A stretch of DNA of 64,000 nt from Curtobacterium sp. GC_Cur_3 (GTDB lineage: Bacteria; Actinomycetota; Actinomycetes; Actinomycetales; Microbacteriaceae), in NCBI RefSeq assembly GCF_026544205.1, contig NZ_JALNUI010000024.1, positions 1 to 64,000 on the forward strand. Reading direction: 5' to 3'. Of this stretch, positions 42,423 to 51,446 are shown piece by piece (position 1 is the first letter of the stretch; each line of letters opens with the position of its first letter). Made by a program: the position numbers and the translations under genes. The notes beneath the pieces are model-generated. The model was not told the DNA's origin, made no database searches, and saw nothing but the letters and a program-made list of their open reading frames with translations.

Positions 42423-43909
42423 GCGGACGTCCTCTGTCTCGTGGTGGGTCGATCTGCTGGGTGTCCTGGTCGCGGACTGTACCGGACGGGTTCGACGGTC
42501 CTGGCGACCATCGCCCGGAGGGCTTCGAGCGACGCTCCGCCCAGGTCGGCGAGCCCGGCAGCCCGAGCCTGCACCAGGACGTTGCCGAGCGCCGTGGCCT
42601 CCACGGGCCCCGCCAGGACGGGCAGCCCCGTCCGGTCGGCGGTCAGCTGGCAGAGCAGGCGGTTCTGCGAGCCGCCGCCGACGACGTGCACCTGCCGGAT
42701 GTCCTTCCCGGTGACCGCGATGATCGTCCGCAGGGTGTCCGCGTAGGCCGCAGCGAGCGACTCCAGGATGGACCGCACGACCTCGGCGCGGCCCCGCGGA
42801 GCGGGCAGTCCGTGGTCGGCGCACCACGCAGCGATGCGCGACGGCATGGCACCCGGCGGGGTGAAGGACGCGTCGGACGGGTCGAAGACGGGGACCGGGG
42901 TGGTGACGGCCGCGGCGGCGGCGAGCAGGGCCTCCAGGTCGATCGTGGAGCCGTCCCGCTCCCAGGTCCGGACGCTCTCGGACAGCAGCCACAGGCCGGA
43001 CACGTTCTTCAGGAACCGGACCCGGCCGTCGACGCCGCCCTCGTTCGTGCAGTTCGCCGTCCGGGCCGCGTCCGTGAGGACCGGCGCCTCGAGCTCGACG
43101 CCGACGAGCGACCAGGTGCCGGAGGAGATGTAGGCGAAGTCGGACTCGGTCGCGGGGACCGCGACGACCGCGCTCGCGGTGTCGTGCGACCCGACGAGCG
43201 TGACCTGGGCACCGCGTCGACCGGTTCCGGCGCCGACGGCGGCCGCGACGGCGGGCAGCAGGGGGCCGAGCCGGTCACCCGGGTCACGGAGCGGGGCCAG
43301 GAACCCGGACGGGAGGCTCGCGGCGGCCAGCAGCGCCGGGTCCCACGCGCGGGTGGTCGCGTTCAGGAGACCGGTCGTCGAGGCGTTCGTGCGTTCGGCG
43401 GCCTCGACCCCGGTGAGTCGGGAGCCGAGCAGGTCGGGGACGAGGAGCGCCCGGTCGGCTCGTCCGCGTGCGGGGTCGGCCGCGAGCTGGAACAGCGTGT
43501 TGAACGGCAGGTGCTGCAGGCCGTTGCGGGCGTAGAGCTCGGCGGCACCCATCCTGGCGTGCACGATCCCGACGCCGCGCTCGTGCCGGTCGTCGCGGTA
43601 GTGCATCGGCGGTCCGAGCAGCTGCCCGTCGCGGAGCAGGCCGTAGTCGACCGCCCAGGAGTCGATGCCGATGCTGGCGAGGTCGGGGGACCGCCCGAAC
43701 GCGACGCGGAGCCCGTCGAGCGCCTGGCGTTCGAGCTCCTCGACGTCCCAGTGCAGCGTGTCGCGGCCGTCCTCGGTGCGCGTGACGGGGCCGTTCGGGA
43801 ACCGGGCGACCTGCTGCATCCGGACCCCGTCGGCGTCCACGTGCCCGACCACCACGCGCCCGCTCGTCGCGCCGAGGTCCACCGCCGCGACGCTGCCGCC
43901 CGTGGTCAT
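42419..43909 (-). CDS. rhaB: L-rhamnulokinase
   Basis: 496 residues, FGGY kinase fold: [18 protein letters not shown] at the N-terminus, [14 protein letters not shown] (about 81-94), [27 protein letters not shown], and [36 protein letters not shown] near the C-terminus. The [10 protein letters not shown] and SSGTWSLVG motifs are specific to rhamnulokinases. It phosphorylates L-rhamnulose. Four bases behind the aldolase fusion gene and overlapping lldD. Confidence 0.94.
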   Translation of the reverse strand: MTTGGSVAAVDLGATSGRVVVGHVDADGVRMQQVARFPNGPVTRTEDGRDTLHWDVEELERQALDGLRVAFGRSPDLASIGIDSWAVDYGLLRDGQLLGPPMHYRDDRHERGVGIVHARMGAAELYARNGLQHLPFNTLFQLAADPARGRADRALLVPDLLGSRLTGVEAAERTNASTTGLLNATTRAWDPALLAAASLPSGFLAPLRDPGDRLGPLLPAVAAAVGAGTGRRGAQVTLVGSHDTASAVVAVPATESDFAYISSGTWSLVGVELEAPVLTDAARTANCTNEGGVDGRVRFLKNVSGLWLLSESVRTWERDGSTIDLEALLAAAAAVTTPVPVFDPSDASFTPPGAMPSRIAAWCADHGLPAPRGRAEVVRSILESLAAAYADTLRTIIAVTGKDIRQVHVVGGGSQNRLLCQLTADRTGLPVLAGPVEATALGNVLVQARAAGLADLGGASLEALRAMVARTVEPVRYSPRPGHPADRPTTRQRTSA

Positions 43910-43913
43910 CGCG

Positions 43914-46001
43914 TCACCGGAGGAACGCGGCGGCCACGCCGGCGTCGACGGGCACGTGCAGCCCGGTGGTGTGCGAGAAGTCCGCCGTGCAGATCGCCGC
44001 GACGGCGTTCGCGACGTTCTCGGGCACGACCTCCCGCTTGAGGATCGTGCGCTGGGCGTAGAACGCGCCGAGGTCCTGCTCGTCGATCCCGTAGGTCTTC
44101 GCCCGGTTCGCACCCCAGCCGCTCGCGAAGATGCCCGAGCCACGGACGACCCCGTCGGGGTTGATGCCGTTCACGCGGACGCCGTGTTCGCCGAGCTCGG
44201 CCGCGAGGAGCCGGACCTGGTGCGCCTGGTCGGCCTTCGTGGCGGAGTACGCGATGTTGTTCGGCCCCGCGAACACCGAGTTCTTCGACGAGATGTACAC
44301 GATGTCGCCGCCGAGGCCCTGCTCGATGAGCACCTTCGCGGCCGCCTTCGACACCAGGAACGAGCCCTTCGCCATGACGTCGTGCTGCAGGTCCCAGTCC
44401 TGTTCGGTGGTCTCGAGGAGGCTCTTGGACAGCGAGAGCCCGGCGTTGTTCACGACGAGGTCCAGGCCGCCGAAGTGCAGCAGCGTCTCCTGCACCGCCC
44501 GCTCGATGGCCGCGGCGCTCGTGACGTCCGCGGCGATGCCGATCGCTCGGTCCGTGTCGCCGATCTCTGCGGCGGCGGCCTGGGCCTTCGTCAGGTCGAG
44601 GTCCGCGATGACGACCGCGGCGCCGTCGGCCGCGAGGCGCTTCGCGATGGCCTTGCCGATGCCCGACGCGGCCCCGGTCACCAGGGCGATGCGCGTCGCG
44701 AGCACCTTCGGGGCGGGCATCCGCCGGAGCTTCGCCTCCTCGAGCGCCCAGTACTCGATGCGGAACTTCTCGGCCTCGTCGATCGGGGCGTAGGTGCTGA
44801 GCGCCTCGGCGCCGCGCATCACGTTGATCGCGTTCGTGTAGAACTCGCCGGCGACCCGTGCGGTCTGGGCGTCCCTGCCGTACGAGAACATCCCGACGCC
44901 CGGCACGAGCACGATGAGCGGGTCGGCGCCGCGGATGGCGGGGGAGTCCTCGTCAGCGTGGCGGTCGTAGTAGGCCTGGTAGTCCGCGCGGTACTGCTCG
45001 TGGAGTTCGTGCAGGCGCGCGACCGCGTCCTCGACCGAGGCACTCGCGGGCAGGTCGAGGACCAGCGGCTTCACCTTCGTCCGGAGGAAGTGGTCGGGGC
45101 AGCTGGTGCCGAGGGCGGCGAGCTCCTCCGCCCGTGCCGACGCCAGGAAGTCGAGCACGACGTCCGTGTCCGTGACGTGTCCGACGACGGGCGTGTCGTG
45201 CCCGGCGATGCCGCGGATCGTCGGGGCGAGGGCAGCGGCACGTGCCCGGCGCTCCTCGGTCGGCAGGGCCTCGAACCCGGGGCGCACGGGGCCGAACGGC
45301 TCGGGCTTCCCGTTGGCCGCGATGTAGCGCTCCGCGGTGTCGATGATCCAGCGCGAGTTCGCCTCGGCCTCGTCGCTCGTGGCACCCCACGCCGTGATGC
45401 CGTGGCCGCCGAGGACGGTGCCGATCGCCTCGGGGTGCTCACGTTCGACGGCGGCGATGTCGAGCCCGAGCTGGAACCCCGGTCGACGCCACGGCACCCA
45501 GACGACCTTCTCGCCGAAGACGCGCTCGGTCAGCGCCGGTCCGTCCGCCGCGGTGGCGATCGCGATGCCGGCGTCCGGGTGCAGGTGGTCGACGTGCTGA
45601 GCCCGCACGAGGGCGTGCATCGCGGTGTCGATCGACGGGGCAGCGCCGCCCTTCCCGAACAGGCAGTGGTCGAACGCGGCGACCATCTCGTCCTCGCGCT
45701 CGACGCCCGGGTAGACCTGCTGCAGTGCCCGGACCCGGTCGAGCCGCAGCACGGCGAGGCCCGCCGGGGTGAGCGTGCCGAGGTCGCCCCCGGAGCCCTT
45801 CACCCAGAGCAGCTCCACCGGTTCGCCCGTCACGGGGTCGGTGTCGGTGCCCGTGGCGGACGTGTTGCCGCCCGCGTAGTTCGTGATCCGCGGGTCGGAG
45901 CCGAGCGCGTTCGAGCGCGCGACGAGCGCCGCGACCGTCGCGTCTGCGTCGGTGCCGTGCGGTGCGGGGTCCACCCGTGCCTCCAGGTCGTTGATCGTCA
46001 T
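43914..46001 (-). CDS. Bifunctional rhamnulose-1-phosphate aldolase/L-lactaldehyde dehydrogenase
   Basis: 695 residues in two enzymes. Residues 1-~420: class II aldolase (NYAGGNTSATG, HALVRAQHVDHLHPDAGIAIA with zinc His, GGHGITAWG), which cleaves rhamnulose 1-phosphate to dihydroxyacetone phosphate and L-lactaldehyde. Residues ~430-695: SDR with ALVTGAASGIGKAIAKRL, VVNNAGLSLSKS and YSATKADQAHQVRLLAAELG (Tyr-X3-Lys), which oxidises L-lactaldehyde to L-lactate. This RhaD-RhaEW fusion is known from other actinobacteria and Bacillus. Spaced four bases from rhaI and rhaB. Confidence 0.93.
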   Translation of the reverse strand: MTINDLEARVDPAPHGTDADATVAALVARSNALGSDPRITNYAGGNTSATGTDTDPVTGEPVELLWVKGSGGDLGTLTPAGLAVLRLDRVRALQQVYPGVEREDEMVAAFDHCLFGKGGAAPSIDTAMHALVRAQHVDHLHPDAGIAIATAADGPALTERVFGEKVVWVPWRRPGFQLGLDIAAVEREHPEAIGTVLGGHGITAWGATSDEAEANSRWIIDTAERYIAANGKPEPFGPVRPGFEALPTEERRARAAALAPTIRGIAGHDTPVVGHVTDTDVVLDFLASARAEELAALGTSCPDHFLRTKVKPLVLDLPASASVEDAVARLHELHEQYRADYQAYYDRHADEDSPAIRGADPLIVLVPGVGMFSYGRDAQTARVAGEFYTNAINVMRGAEALSTYAPIDEAEKFRIEYWALEEAKLRRMPAPKVLATRIALVTGAASGIGKAIAKRLAADGAAVVIADLDLTKAQAAAAEIGDTDRAIGIAADVTSAAAIERAVQETLLHFGGLDLVVNNAGLSLSKSLLETTEQDWDLQHDVMAKGSFLVSKAAAKVLIEQGLGGDIVYISSKNSVFAGPNNIAYSATKADQAHQVRLLAAELGEHGVRVNGINPDGVVRGSGIFASGWGANRAKTYGIDEQDLGAFYAQRTILKREVVPENVANAVAAICTADFSHTTGLHVPVDAGVAAAFLR

Positions 46002-46005
46002 GTCC

Positions 46006-47178
46006 CTACGCACCCCAGCCCGCCTGGACGCCACCGACGCGGTCGGCCGCGATCGACTGCTGGTACCCGGAGTCGAGGTAGGCGCGCATCGGGTTCGCCG
46101 GCAGCCCGCGCGACTCGCGCCAGGCCGCCAGGTCCTTCCGGACGTCGGTCTGGAAGGCGTCCATGAAGACCTCGTTCGCACCGAGGACGTCGTGGGCCTC
46201 CTGTGCCGCGGTGAGGGCCACGCGGTCGAGCAGCAGCGCCCGGGCCGTCATCTCCTGCACGTTCAGCACCGAGCGGATCTGCCCGGGGATCTTGTCCTCG
46301 ACGTTGTGGCACTGGTCGAGCATGAACGCCACGTCCGCGTTGTCGTACCCGCCGCCGCGGATGACCTCGACCAGGATGCGGAAGAGCTGGAACGGGTCGG
46401 CGGCGCCCACGATCAGGTCGTCGTCGGCGTAGAAGCGCGAGTTGAAGTCGAAGCTCCCGAGCTTCCCGAGGCGCAGGAGCTGCATCACGATGAACTCGAT
46501 GTTCGTGCCGGGGGCGTGGTGCCCGGTGTCCAGGCAGACCATCGCCTTCGGGCCGAGGGCGCTCGTCTGCACGTAGCTGGTGCCCCAGTCCGGGACGTCC
46601 GTGTGGTAGAACGCCGGCTCGAAGAACTTGTACTCGAGCACCAGGCGCTGGTCGTCGCCCAGGCGGCCGTAGATCGTGCTGAGCGACTCGTGCAGGCGGT
46701 CCTGGCGTTCGCGCATGTCGGCCTGGCCGGGGTAGTTCGACCCCTCGGCGAGCCAGATCTTCAGGTCGCGGCTGCCGGTGGCGTCCATCACGTCGATGCA
46801 GCGCAGGTGGTGGTCGATGGCCTTCTGCCGGACGACGGCGTCGGTGTGGGTGAGCGCACCGAACTTGTAGTCGTCGTCCTGGAAGGTGTTCGAGTTGATC
46901 GTCCCGAGCCGCACGCCGTGGTCCTCGGCGTGACGACGCAGGTCGGCGAAGTCGTCGACGAGGTCCCACGGGATGTGCAGCGCGACCGTCGGGGCGAGCC
47001 CGGTGTACCGGTGCACCTGCGCGGCGTCGGCGATCTTCTCGTACGGGTCCCGCGGGGTGCCCGGCGTGGTGAAGACCTTGAAGCGGGTGCCGGAGTTGCC
47101 GAAGGCCCATGACGGCAGTTCGATCTGCTGGCGTGTCAGCTGGTCGGCGATGCCGGCGAAGCTCGGGGTGGATGTCAT
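46006..47178 (-). CDS. rhaI: L-rhamnose isomerase (RhaI type)
   Basis: 390 residues. TIM-barrel sugar isomerase of the RhaI/Pseudomonas type: LPSWAFGNSGTRFKVFTTPGTPR, LGTINSNTFQDDDYKFGALTH, LKIWLAEGSNYPGQADMRER, VLEYKFFEPAFYHTDVPDWG (metal Glu), VCLDTGHHAPGTNIEFIV and FDFNSRFYADDDLIVG carry the metal ligands. It converts L-rhamnose to L-rhamnulose. GAGG lies 11 bases before the ATG. It starts 50 bp after the rhamnosidase gene on the same strand. Confidence 0.94.
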   Translation of the reverse strand: MTSTPSFAGIADQLTRQQIELPSWAFGNSGTRFKVFTTPGTPRDPYEKIADAAQVHRYTGLAPTVALHIPWDLVDDFADLRRHAEDHGVRLGTINSNTFQDDDYKFGALTHTDAVVRQKAIDHHLRCIDVMDATGSRDLKIWLAEGSNYPGQADMRERQDRLHESLSTIYGRLGDDQRLVLEYKFFEPAFYHTDVPDWGTSYVQTSALGPKAMVCLDTGHHAPGTNIEFIVMQLLRLGKLGSFDFNSRFYADDDLIVGAADPFQLFRILVEVIRGGGYDNADVAFMLDQCHNVEDKIPGQIRSVLNVQEMTARALLLDRVALTAAQEAHDVLGANEVFMDAFQTDVRKDLAAWRESRGLPANPMRAYLDSGYQQSIAADRVGGVQAGWGA

Positions 47179-47227
47179 CGTGTCACTTCCTCGTGTGCGA
47201 CTGGTTCGTGCTGCTGCGGCCGGGTCA

Positions 47228-49525
47228 TCAGTGCACCGGGACCGCCGCCGGCGCCCGCAGCTCGTGCGTGCCGCCCGCCAACCGCTGCTCCTCGAGCCCG
47301 GGCAGGCGCACCACCGCGGTGACGCCCTCCGGCACGGTCACCCGCACCAGGAGTGCCTCGTCGGCCAGCTCCCACCGCACGGCGACGTGCCCGTGCACGG
47401 TGTCGAGCGTCGTCTCCGCCCAGGTCAGGCCGCCACCGGGCTGCGGCGCGACGAGCACCGTCTCGTACCCGGGCGTCAGCGGCGCGAGGCCACCGACCAC
47501 CCGGTGCATCCAGTCCGCCACGGCACCGAGTGCGTAGTGGTTGAACGAGGTCATCTCGCCCGGGTTGATCGTGCCGTCCGGCAGCATCGAGTCCCAGCGC
47601 TCCCACACCGTCGTCGCCCCCATCGTCACCGGGTACAGCCACGACGGGCACTCCGTCTGCAGCAGCAGCCGGTACGCGTCGTCGAGGTGCCCGGTCTGCG
47701 TCAGCGCGTCCGTGATGAACGGCGTCCCCGCGAAGCCCGTCGAGATCCGGTACCCGGACTCGGCCGCCAGCTCGGCGAGCCGGTCGCCCGCCGCGCGGGT
47801 GTCCTCGTCCGAGAGGATCCCGAACACGATCGCCAGCGCGTACACCGTGGTGCAGTCCGACCTGATGCGGCCGTCCGTCACGTAGTGCTCCCGGAACGCG
47901 GCCTGGAGGCTCGCAGCCATCTCCCGGGCCTCGGTCGTCTCCGCCTCGTGGCCGGGGAGCAGGGCGCCCGCCTCGGCGACGAGCGTCGCCGACCGGTACG
48001 CGCAGACCGTCGCGACGACGCCGGGGTCGGCCTTCGCCTTCGCGGCGTCCTCCGGCGGGGCGTCGGGGTCGAGCCAGTCGCCGAACTGGAAGACCGTGTC
48101 CCAGAGGCCCTGCGGCGAGAGGTGGTCGCGGATCCGGCGGAGGTGCGCGGCCATCGAGTCGAACTGCTCCTCGAGCACCGCGGTGTCGCCGTACGCCTGG
48201 TACAGCGTCCACGGCACCCAGACCCCGGCGTCCGACCAGATCGCGGTGGCGTCGGGGACGCCGAAGTCCTCGGCGGGGGAGTACTTCAGCACGTCGGGCA
48301 CGACGAACGGGATGACCCCGTCGGCGTGCTGCTGCTCGAGCCAGACGTCACGGAGCCAGTCGCCGAGGAACGCCCGGGTGTCGAACAGGTACGACGCGGT
48401 CGGGGCGAACGCGGCGATGTCGCCCGTCCACCCGAGTCGCTCGTCGCGCTGCGGGCAGTCCGTCGGGACGCTGAGGAAGTTGCCCTGCATGCCCCGCACG
48501 ACGTTCTCGTGGAAGGTGTTCAGCAGGTCGTGGCTCGACGTGAAGGTGCCCGTGCGGGTGAGGTCGCTGCCGACCTGCACGGCGGTGACGGCCGCGCGGA
48601 GGTCGTCGAGCGAGCCCGGCCACCCGTCGACCTCGGCGTACCGGAACCCGTGGAAGGTGAAGCGGGGCTCGAACACGTCGGGGGTGTCGGCGCCGTTGCC
48701 GCTCAGGGTGAAGTGGTCCGTCGCCTTCGCGGTGCGCAGGGGGCGGGTGCCGAGCTCGTCGTGCTCGAGGACCTCGGCGTGCCGGAGCGTCAGGACCGTG
48801 CCGGCGGGGCCCGATGCCGTGACGCGCACCCAGCCGACCAGGTTCACGCCGAAGTCGACGAGGGTGGCGCCGGACGGGCTCGTCCAGACGTCGACCGGGG
48901 CGAGCTCCGCCAGGGGCCGGACGGGCGGCACGGTGTCGGCGACGAGCTCGCGGTCGCCGATCGACACGGTGTGGACGCCGGCCGCGTGCTCGAGCTGCCC
49001 CGGGTGCTTCCACGTCGTGTCGTCGACCCGGGCGTCGACGTCCTGGCCGTCGTAGAGCTGGTCGTCCGTGATCGGGCTCGGCAGCGCCTGCCAGTCGGTG
49101 TCCGTCGCGACGGTCTGCTCGTGGCCGTCGGCGAAGGTGACGTGCAGCTCGGCGAACCCGGCGCGCTCGTCCGTGTACCAGCCGCCACCGCCGCCCCACG
49201 CGAGCCGACCAGCAGCCCAGCCGCGGCCGAGGACCAGCGCGAGCACCGCAGCGCTCCCCGGTGCCACGGTCAGGTGCTCCGTGACGTCGTGCGAGACGAC
49301 GCGGATGCGCCACTCGTAGCTTGTCCACCCGGGTTCGAGCAGGTGGTCCGAGACGCGGGTGCCACCGAGCCAGGCCTCGACGACGCCGAGGGCGCTGACG
49401 TCGAGGGTCGCCGCGGTCACGGCACCGTGGCCGTCGTCGAGGGTGAACTCCCGACGGAGGATCGGTGCGCTGCCGGACTCGGCGTCGGAGTCGGCCGCGA
49501 TGAACGGTGCGGTCCAGGTGGTCAT
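47228..49525 (-). CDS. GH78 alpha-L-rhamnosidase
   Basis: 765 residues, no signal peptide, so intracellular. Order: N-terminal beta-sandwich domains (about 1-260, with the DGQDVDARVDDT block), then the (alpha/alpha)6 barrel (about 290-650) with the GH78 hallmarks TDCPQRDERLGWTGD (Asp/Glu catalytic region) and WERWDSMLPDGTINPGEMTSFNHYALGAVADWMHR, and a C-terminal beta domain. It releases L-rhamnose from imported rhamnosides or rhamnogalacturonan fragments for RhaI. Transcribed between the importer genes and rhaI. Confidence 0.93.
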   Translation of the reverse strand: MTTWTAPFIAADSDAESGSAPILRREFTLDDGHGAVTAATLDVSALGVVEAWLGGTRVSDHLLEPGWTSYEWRIRVVSHDVTEHLTVAPGSAAVLALVLGRGWAAGRLAWGGGGGWYTDERAGFAELHVTFADGHEQTVATDTDWQALPSPITDDQLYDGQDVDARVDDTTWKHPGQLEHAAGVHTVSIGDRELVADTVPPVRPLAELAPVDVWTSPSGATLVDFGVNLVGWVRVTASGPAGTVLTLRHAEVLEHDELGTRPLRTAKATDHFTLSGNGADTPDVFEPRFTFHGFRYAEVDGWPGSLDDLRAAVTAVQVGSDLTRTGTFTSSHDLLNTFHENVVRGMQGNFLSVPTDCPQRDERLGWTGDIAAFAPTASYLFDTRAFLGDWLRDVWLEQQHADGVIPFVVPDVLKYSPAEDFGVPDATAIWSDAGVWVPWTLYQAYGDTAVLEEQFDSMAAHLRRIRDHLSPQGLWDTVFQFGDWLDPDAPPEDAAKAKADPGVVATVCAYRSATLVAEAGALLPGHEAETTEAREMAASLQAAFREHYVTDGRIRSDCTTVYALAIVFGILSDEDTRAAGDRLAELAAESGYRISTGFAGTPFITDALTQTGHLDDAYRLLLQTECPSWLYPVTMGATTVWERWDSMLPDGTINPGEMTSFNHYALGAVADWMHRVVGGLAPLTPGYETVLVAPQPGGGLTWAETTLDTVHGHVAVRWELADEALLVRVTVPEGVTAVVRLPGLEEQRLAGGTHELRAPAAVPVH

Positions 49526-49537
49526 GGTGTCCTTCCG

Positions 49538-49561
49538 GCGGCCGTCGTCGTCGACGGCCGC
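49538..49561. terminator. Small hairpin between importer and rhamnosidase genes
   Basis: GCGGCCGTCG pairs exactly with CGACGGCCGC around a four-base loop (TCGT) in the 112-bp gap between the permease and rhamnosidase genes; possibly a processing or attenuation site. Confidence 0.5.
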
Positions 49562-49637
49562 GTCGTTGTGTCGGTGGGTCCGGCGGTGGTGGGCCGACCT
49601 GCGCGGGGCGGGTCGACCCTCCTGGCCGGGGTGGGCG

Positions 49638-50516
49638 TCAGCCCTTGACGGCGCCGCTGGTCATGCCGGCGACGATCTGGCGTTGGAAGAAGACGTACAG
49701 GATCAGCGGGGGGATCGTGATCAGCAGCACGTCGGTGAACAGCAGGTTCAGCTGGCTGACGGACTGGCTCTGGAACGCGTAGAGCGTCTGCTGGACCGTG
49801 GCGTTCTCGGACCCGGGCAGGAAGTACAGCGGGTTCGCGAAGTCGTTGAACACGGCGACGGACTGCACGAGCACGACCGTGATGATGACCGGCTTGAGCA
49901 GCGGCAGGACGACCCCGAAGAACAGGCGGATCGGTCCGGCGCCGTCGAGCACGGCCGCCTCGTCGAGCTCCTTGGGGATCGTCGCGACGAACGCCCGGAA
50001 GAGCAGGATGCAGAACGACAGGCCGAAGGTGGCCTCGATGAGGATCATCCCGCCCATCGTCTTGAACAGGTTGAGCCCCTGCAGCACCCAGATCGTCGGG
50101 ACGATCGCCGGGGGGACGATGAGCCCGGCGAGGACGAAGAAGTTGACCACGCCGTTCCACCGGCCGGGGCGACGCTGCAGCACGTAGCCGACCATCGCGG
50201 AGAAGACCACCATGATGAGCACGCTGCCGACGGTCAGCACGGCGCTGTTCACGAACGCCCGGACGATGCCGGACTCGCCGCTCTGGAACACCGCCCGCAG
50301 GTTCTGCCACAGCTGCCAGTCGGTCGGCAGGGTGAAGCCGAGCTGGTTCGCCTCGGCCGGGGACTTCGCCGCCTGCAGCAGCACGAAGACGAACGGCACC
50401 AGGAACACGACGAACGACACCACGATGGCGACGATGCCGATGACCCACCGGCGGACGGTGCCGGGGTGTCGGCGCCGCGGTGCCGTGGCCGGACGGGACG
50501 CGGCGAGGGCGCTCAC
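49638..50516 (-). CDS. Carbohydrate ABC permease 2 (CUT1, MalG-like)
   Basis: 292 residues from GTG, six helices. The EAA motif is IPKELDEAAVLDGAGPIRLFFGVVLPLLKPV (about 180-210). The N-terminal helix WVIGIVAIVVSFVVFLVPFVFVLLQA is followed by the usual KSPAEANQ loop. Inner-membrane half of a CUT1 importer with the 50513 permease (GTGA overlap). The ATPase is not encoded here, as is usual for actinobacterial CUT1 systems served by a shared MsmK/UgpC-type ATPase. Confidence 0.92.
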   Translation of the reverse strand: MSALAASRPATAPRRRHPGTVRRWVIGIVAIVVSFVVFLVPFVFVLLQAAKSPAEANQLGFTLPTDWQLWQNLRAVFQSGESGIVRAFVNSAVLTVGSVLIMVVFSAMVGYVLQRRPGRWNGVVNFFVLAGLIVPPAIVPTIWVLQGLNLFKTMGGMILIEATFGLSFCILLFRAFVATIPKELDEAAVLDGAGPIRLFFGVVLPLLKPVIITVVLVQSVAVFNDFANPLYFLPGSENATVQQTLYAFQSQSVSQLNLLFTDVLLITIPPLILYVFFQRQIVAGMTSGAVKG

Positions 50517-51442
50517 AGCTCCGGCTCCTTCCGGTTCAGCAGCCACGAGACCGGCACCATGATCGCGGTGACGACGACGAAGAGCACGACGTTGCCCGCG
50601 GTCGACAGGCCGTAGAAGCCCGCCTGGTACTGCTTGTAGATCACACTCGCGATGACGTCGCTCGTGAAGCCGGGGCCACCGCCGGTCATCGCCCAGATGA
50701 GGTCGAAGGACCGCAGCCCTCCGATGAGCGACAGGATGACGACGGTGCCCATCGCCGGCCGGGACAACGGCAGGGTGATGTTCTTGAAGATCGTCCACGC
50801 GCTCGCGCCGTCGACCCTGGCGGCCTCGAAGTACTCCTGGGGGATCGCGACGATCCCCGCGATGAAGATGAGCGTCGCGATGCCGACGCCCTTCCAGACG
50901 TCCACCGCGGCGACGCTCCAGAGGGCGAGGGCCGGGTCGGTCAGCCACCCCGGGGTGGGGAGGCCGACCGAACCGAGCAGCCCGTTCACGATCCCGTGGA
51001 AGGGGTCGAGCAGGGCTTTGAACGTGATGCCGATGCCGATCGTCGACACGAGCACCGGGAAGAACACGACCGCCCGGAGGTAGCCGCGCCCGAGCACCGG
51101 GGACGTGAGGAGCAGAGCGAGGGCGAGTCCGAGGACCACCTTCGCCGCGCTCGTCACGAACCCGTACTCGAACGTGTGCACGAACCCGGAGACGAGCTGC
51201 GGGTCCTGGAAGAACCGGACGAAGTTGTCGAAGCCGATGAAGGTCTGGTCGAACAGCGTCCAGCGAGTCAGGGCGAACCAGAAGCCGGCGAACGTCGGGA
51301 CCGCGAAGAACACGACGTACAGCGCGATCGCGGGGATGAAGAACCACGCGGGGTAGAACGAGCGCATCCTGCTGCGGGCCGGACCCGGTCCTGCCTTCGT
51401 CGTCTGCGGCGGGGCCACCGCCGTCGTGAGCGTCGCGGTCAC
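50513..51442 (-). CDS. Carbohydrate ABC permease 1 (CUT1, MalF-like)
   Basis: 309 residues from GTG, six helices starting at YPAWFFIPAIALYVVFFAVPTFAGFWFALTRW. The EAA loop is IPQEYFEAARVDGASAWTIFKNITLPLSRPAMG (about 212-244). It pairs with the downstream permease and with the upstream binding lipoprotein, whose stop lies four bases away. Location within the rhamnose island suggests rhamnose-containing oligosaccharides as cargo (inference). Confidence 0.92.
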   Translation of the reverse strand: MTATLTTAVAPPQTTKAGPGPARSRMRSFYPAWFFIPAIALYVVFFAVPTFAGFWFALTRWTLFDQTFIGFDNFVRFFQDPQLVSGFVHTFEYGFVTSAAKVVLGLALALLLTSPVLGRGYLRAVVFFPVLVSTIGIGITFKALLDPFHGIVNGLLGSVGLPTPGWLTDPALALWSVAAVDVWKGVGIATLIFIAGIVAIPQEYFEAARVDGASAWTIFKNITLPLSRPAMGTVVILSLIGGLRSFDLIWAMTGGGPGFTSDVIASVIYKQYQAGFYGLSTAGNVVLFVVVTAIMVPVSWLLNRKEPEL

Positions 51443-51446
51443 GTCG

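Noticed and set aside
43914-46001. Frameshift fusion of two genes (aldolase and SDR)
   Set aside because: The frame is open throughout and aldolase/SDR fusions of this form are an established family, so it is a genuine bifunctional protein.
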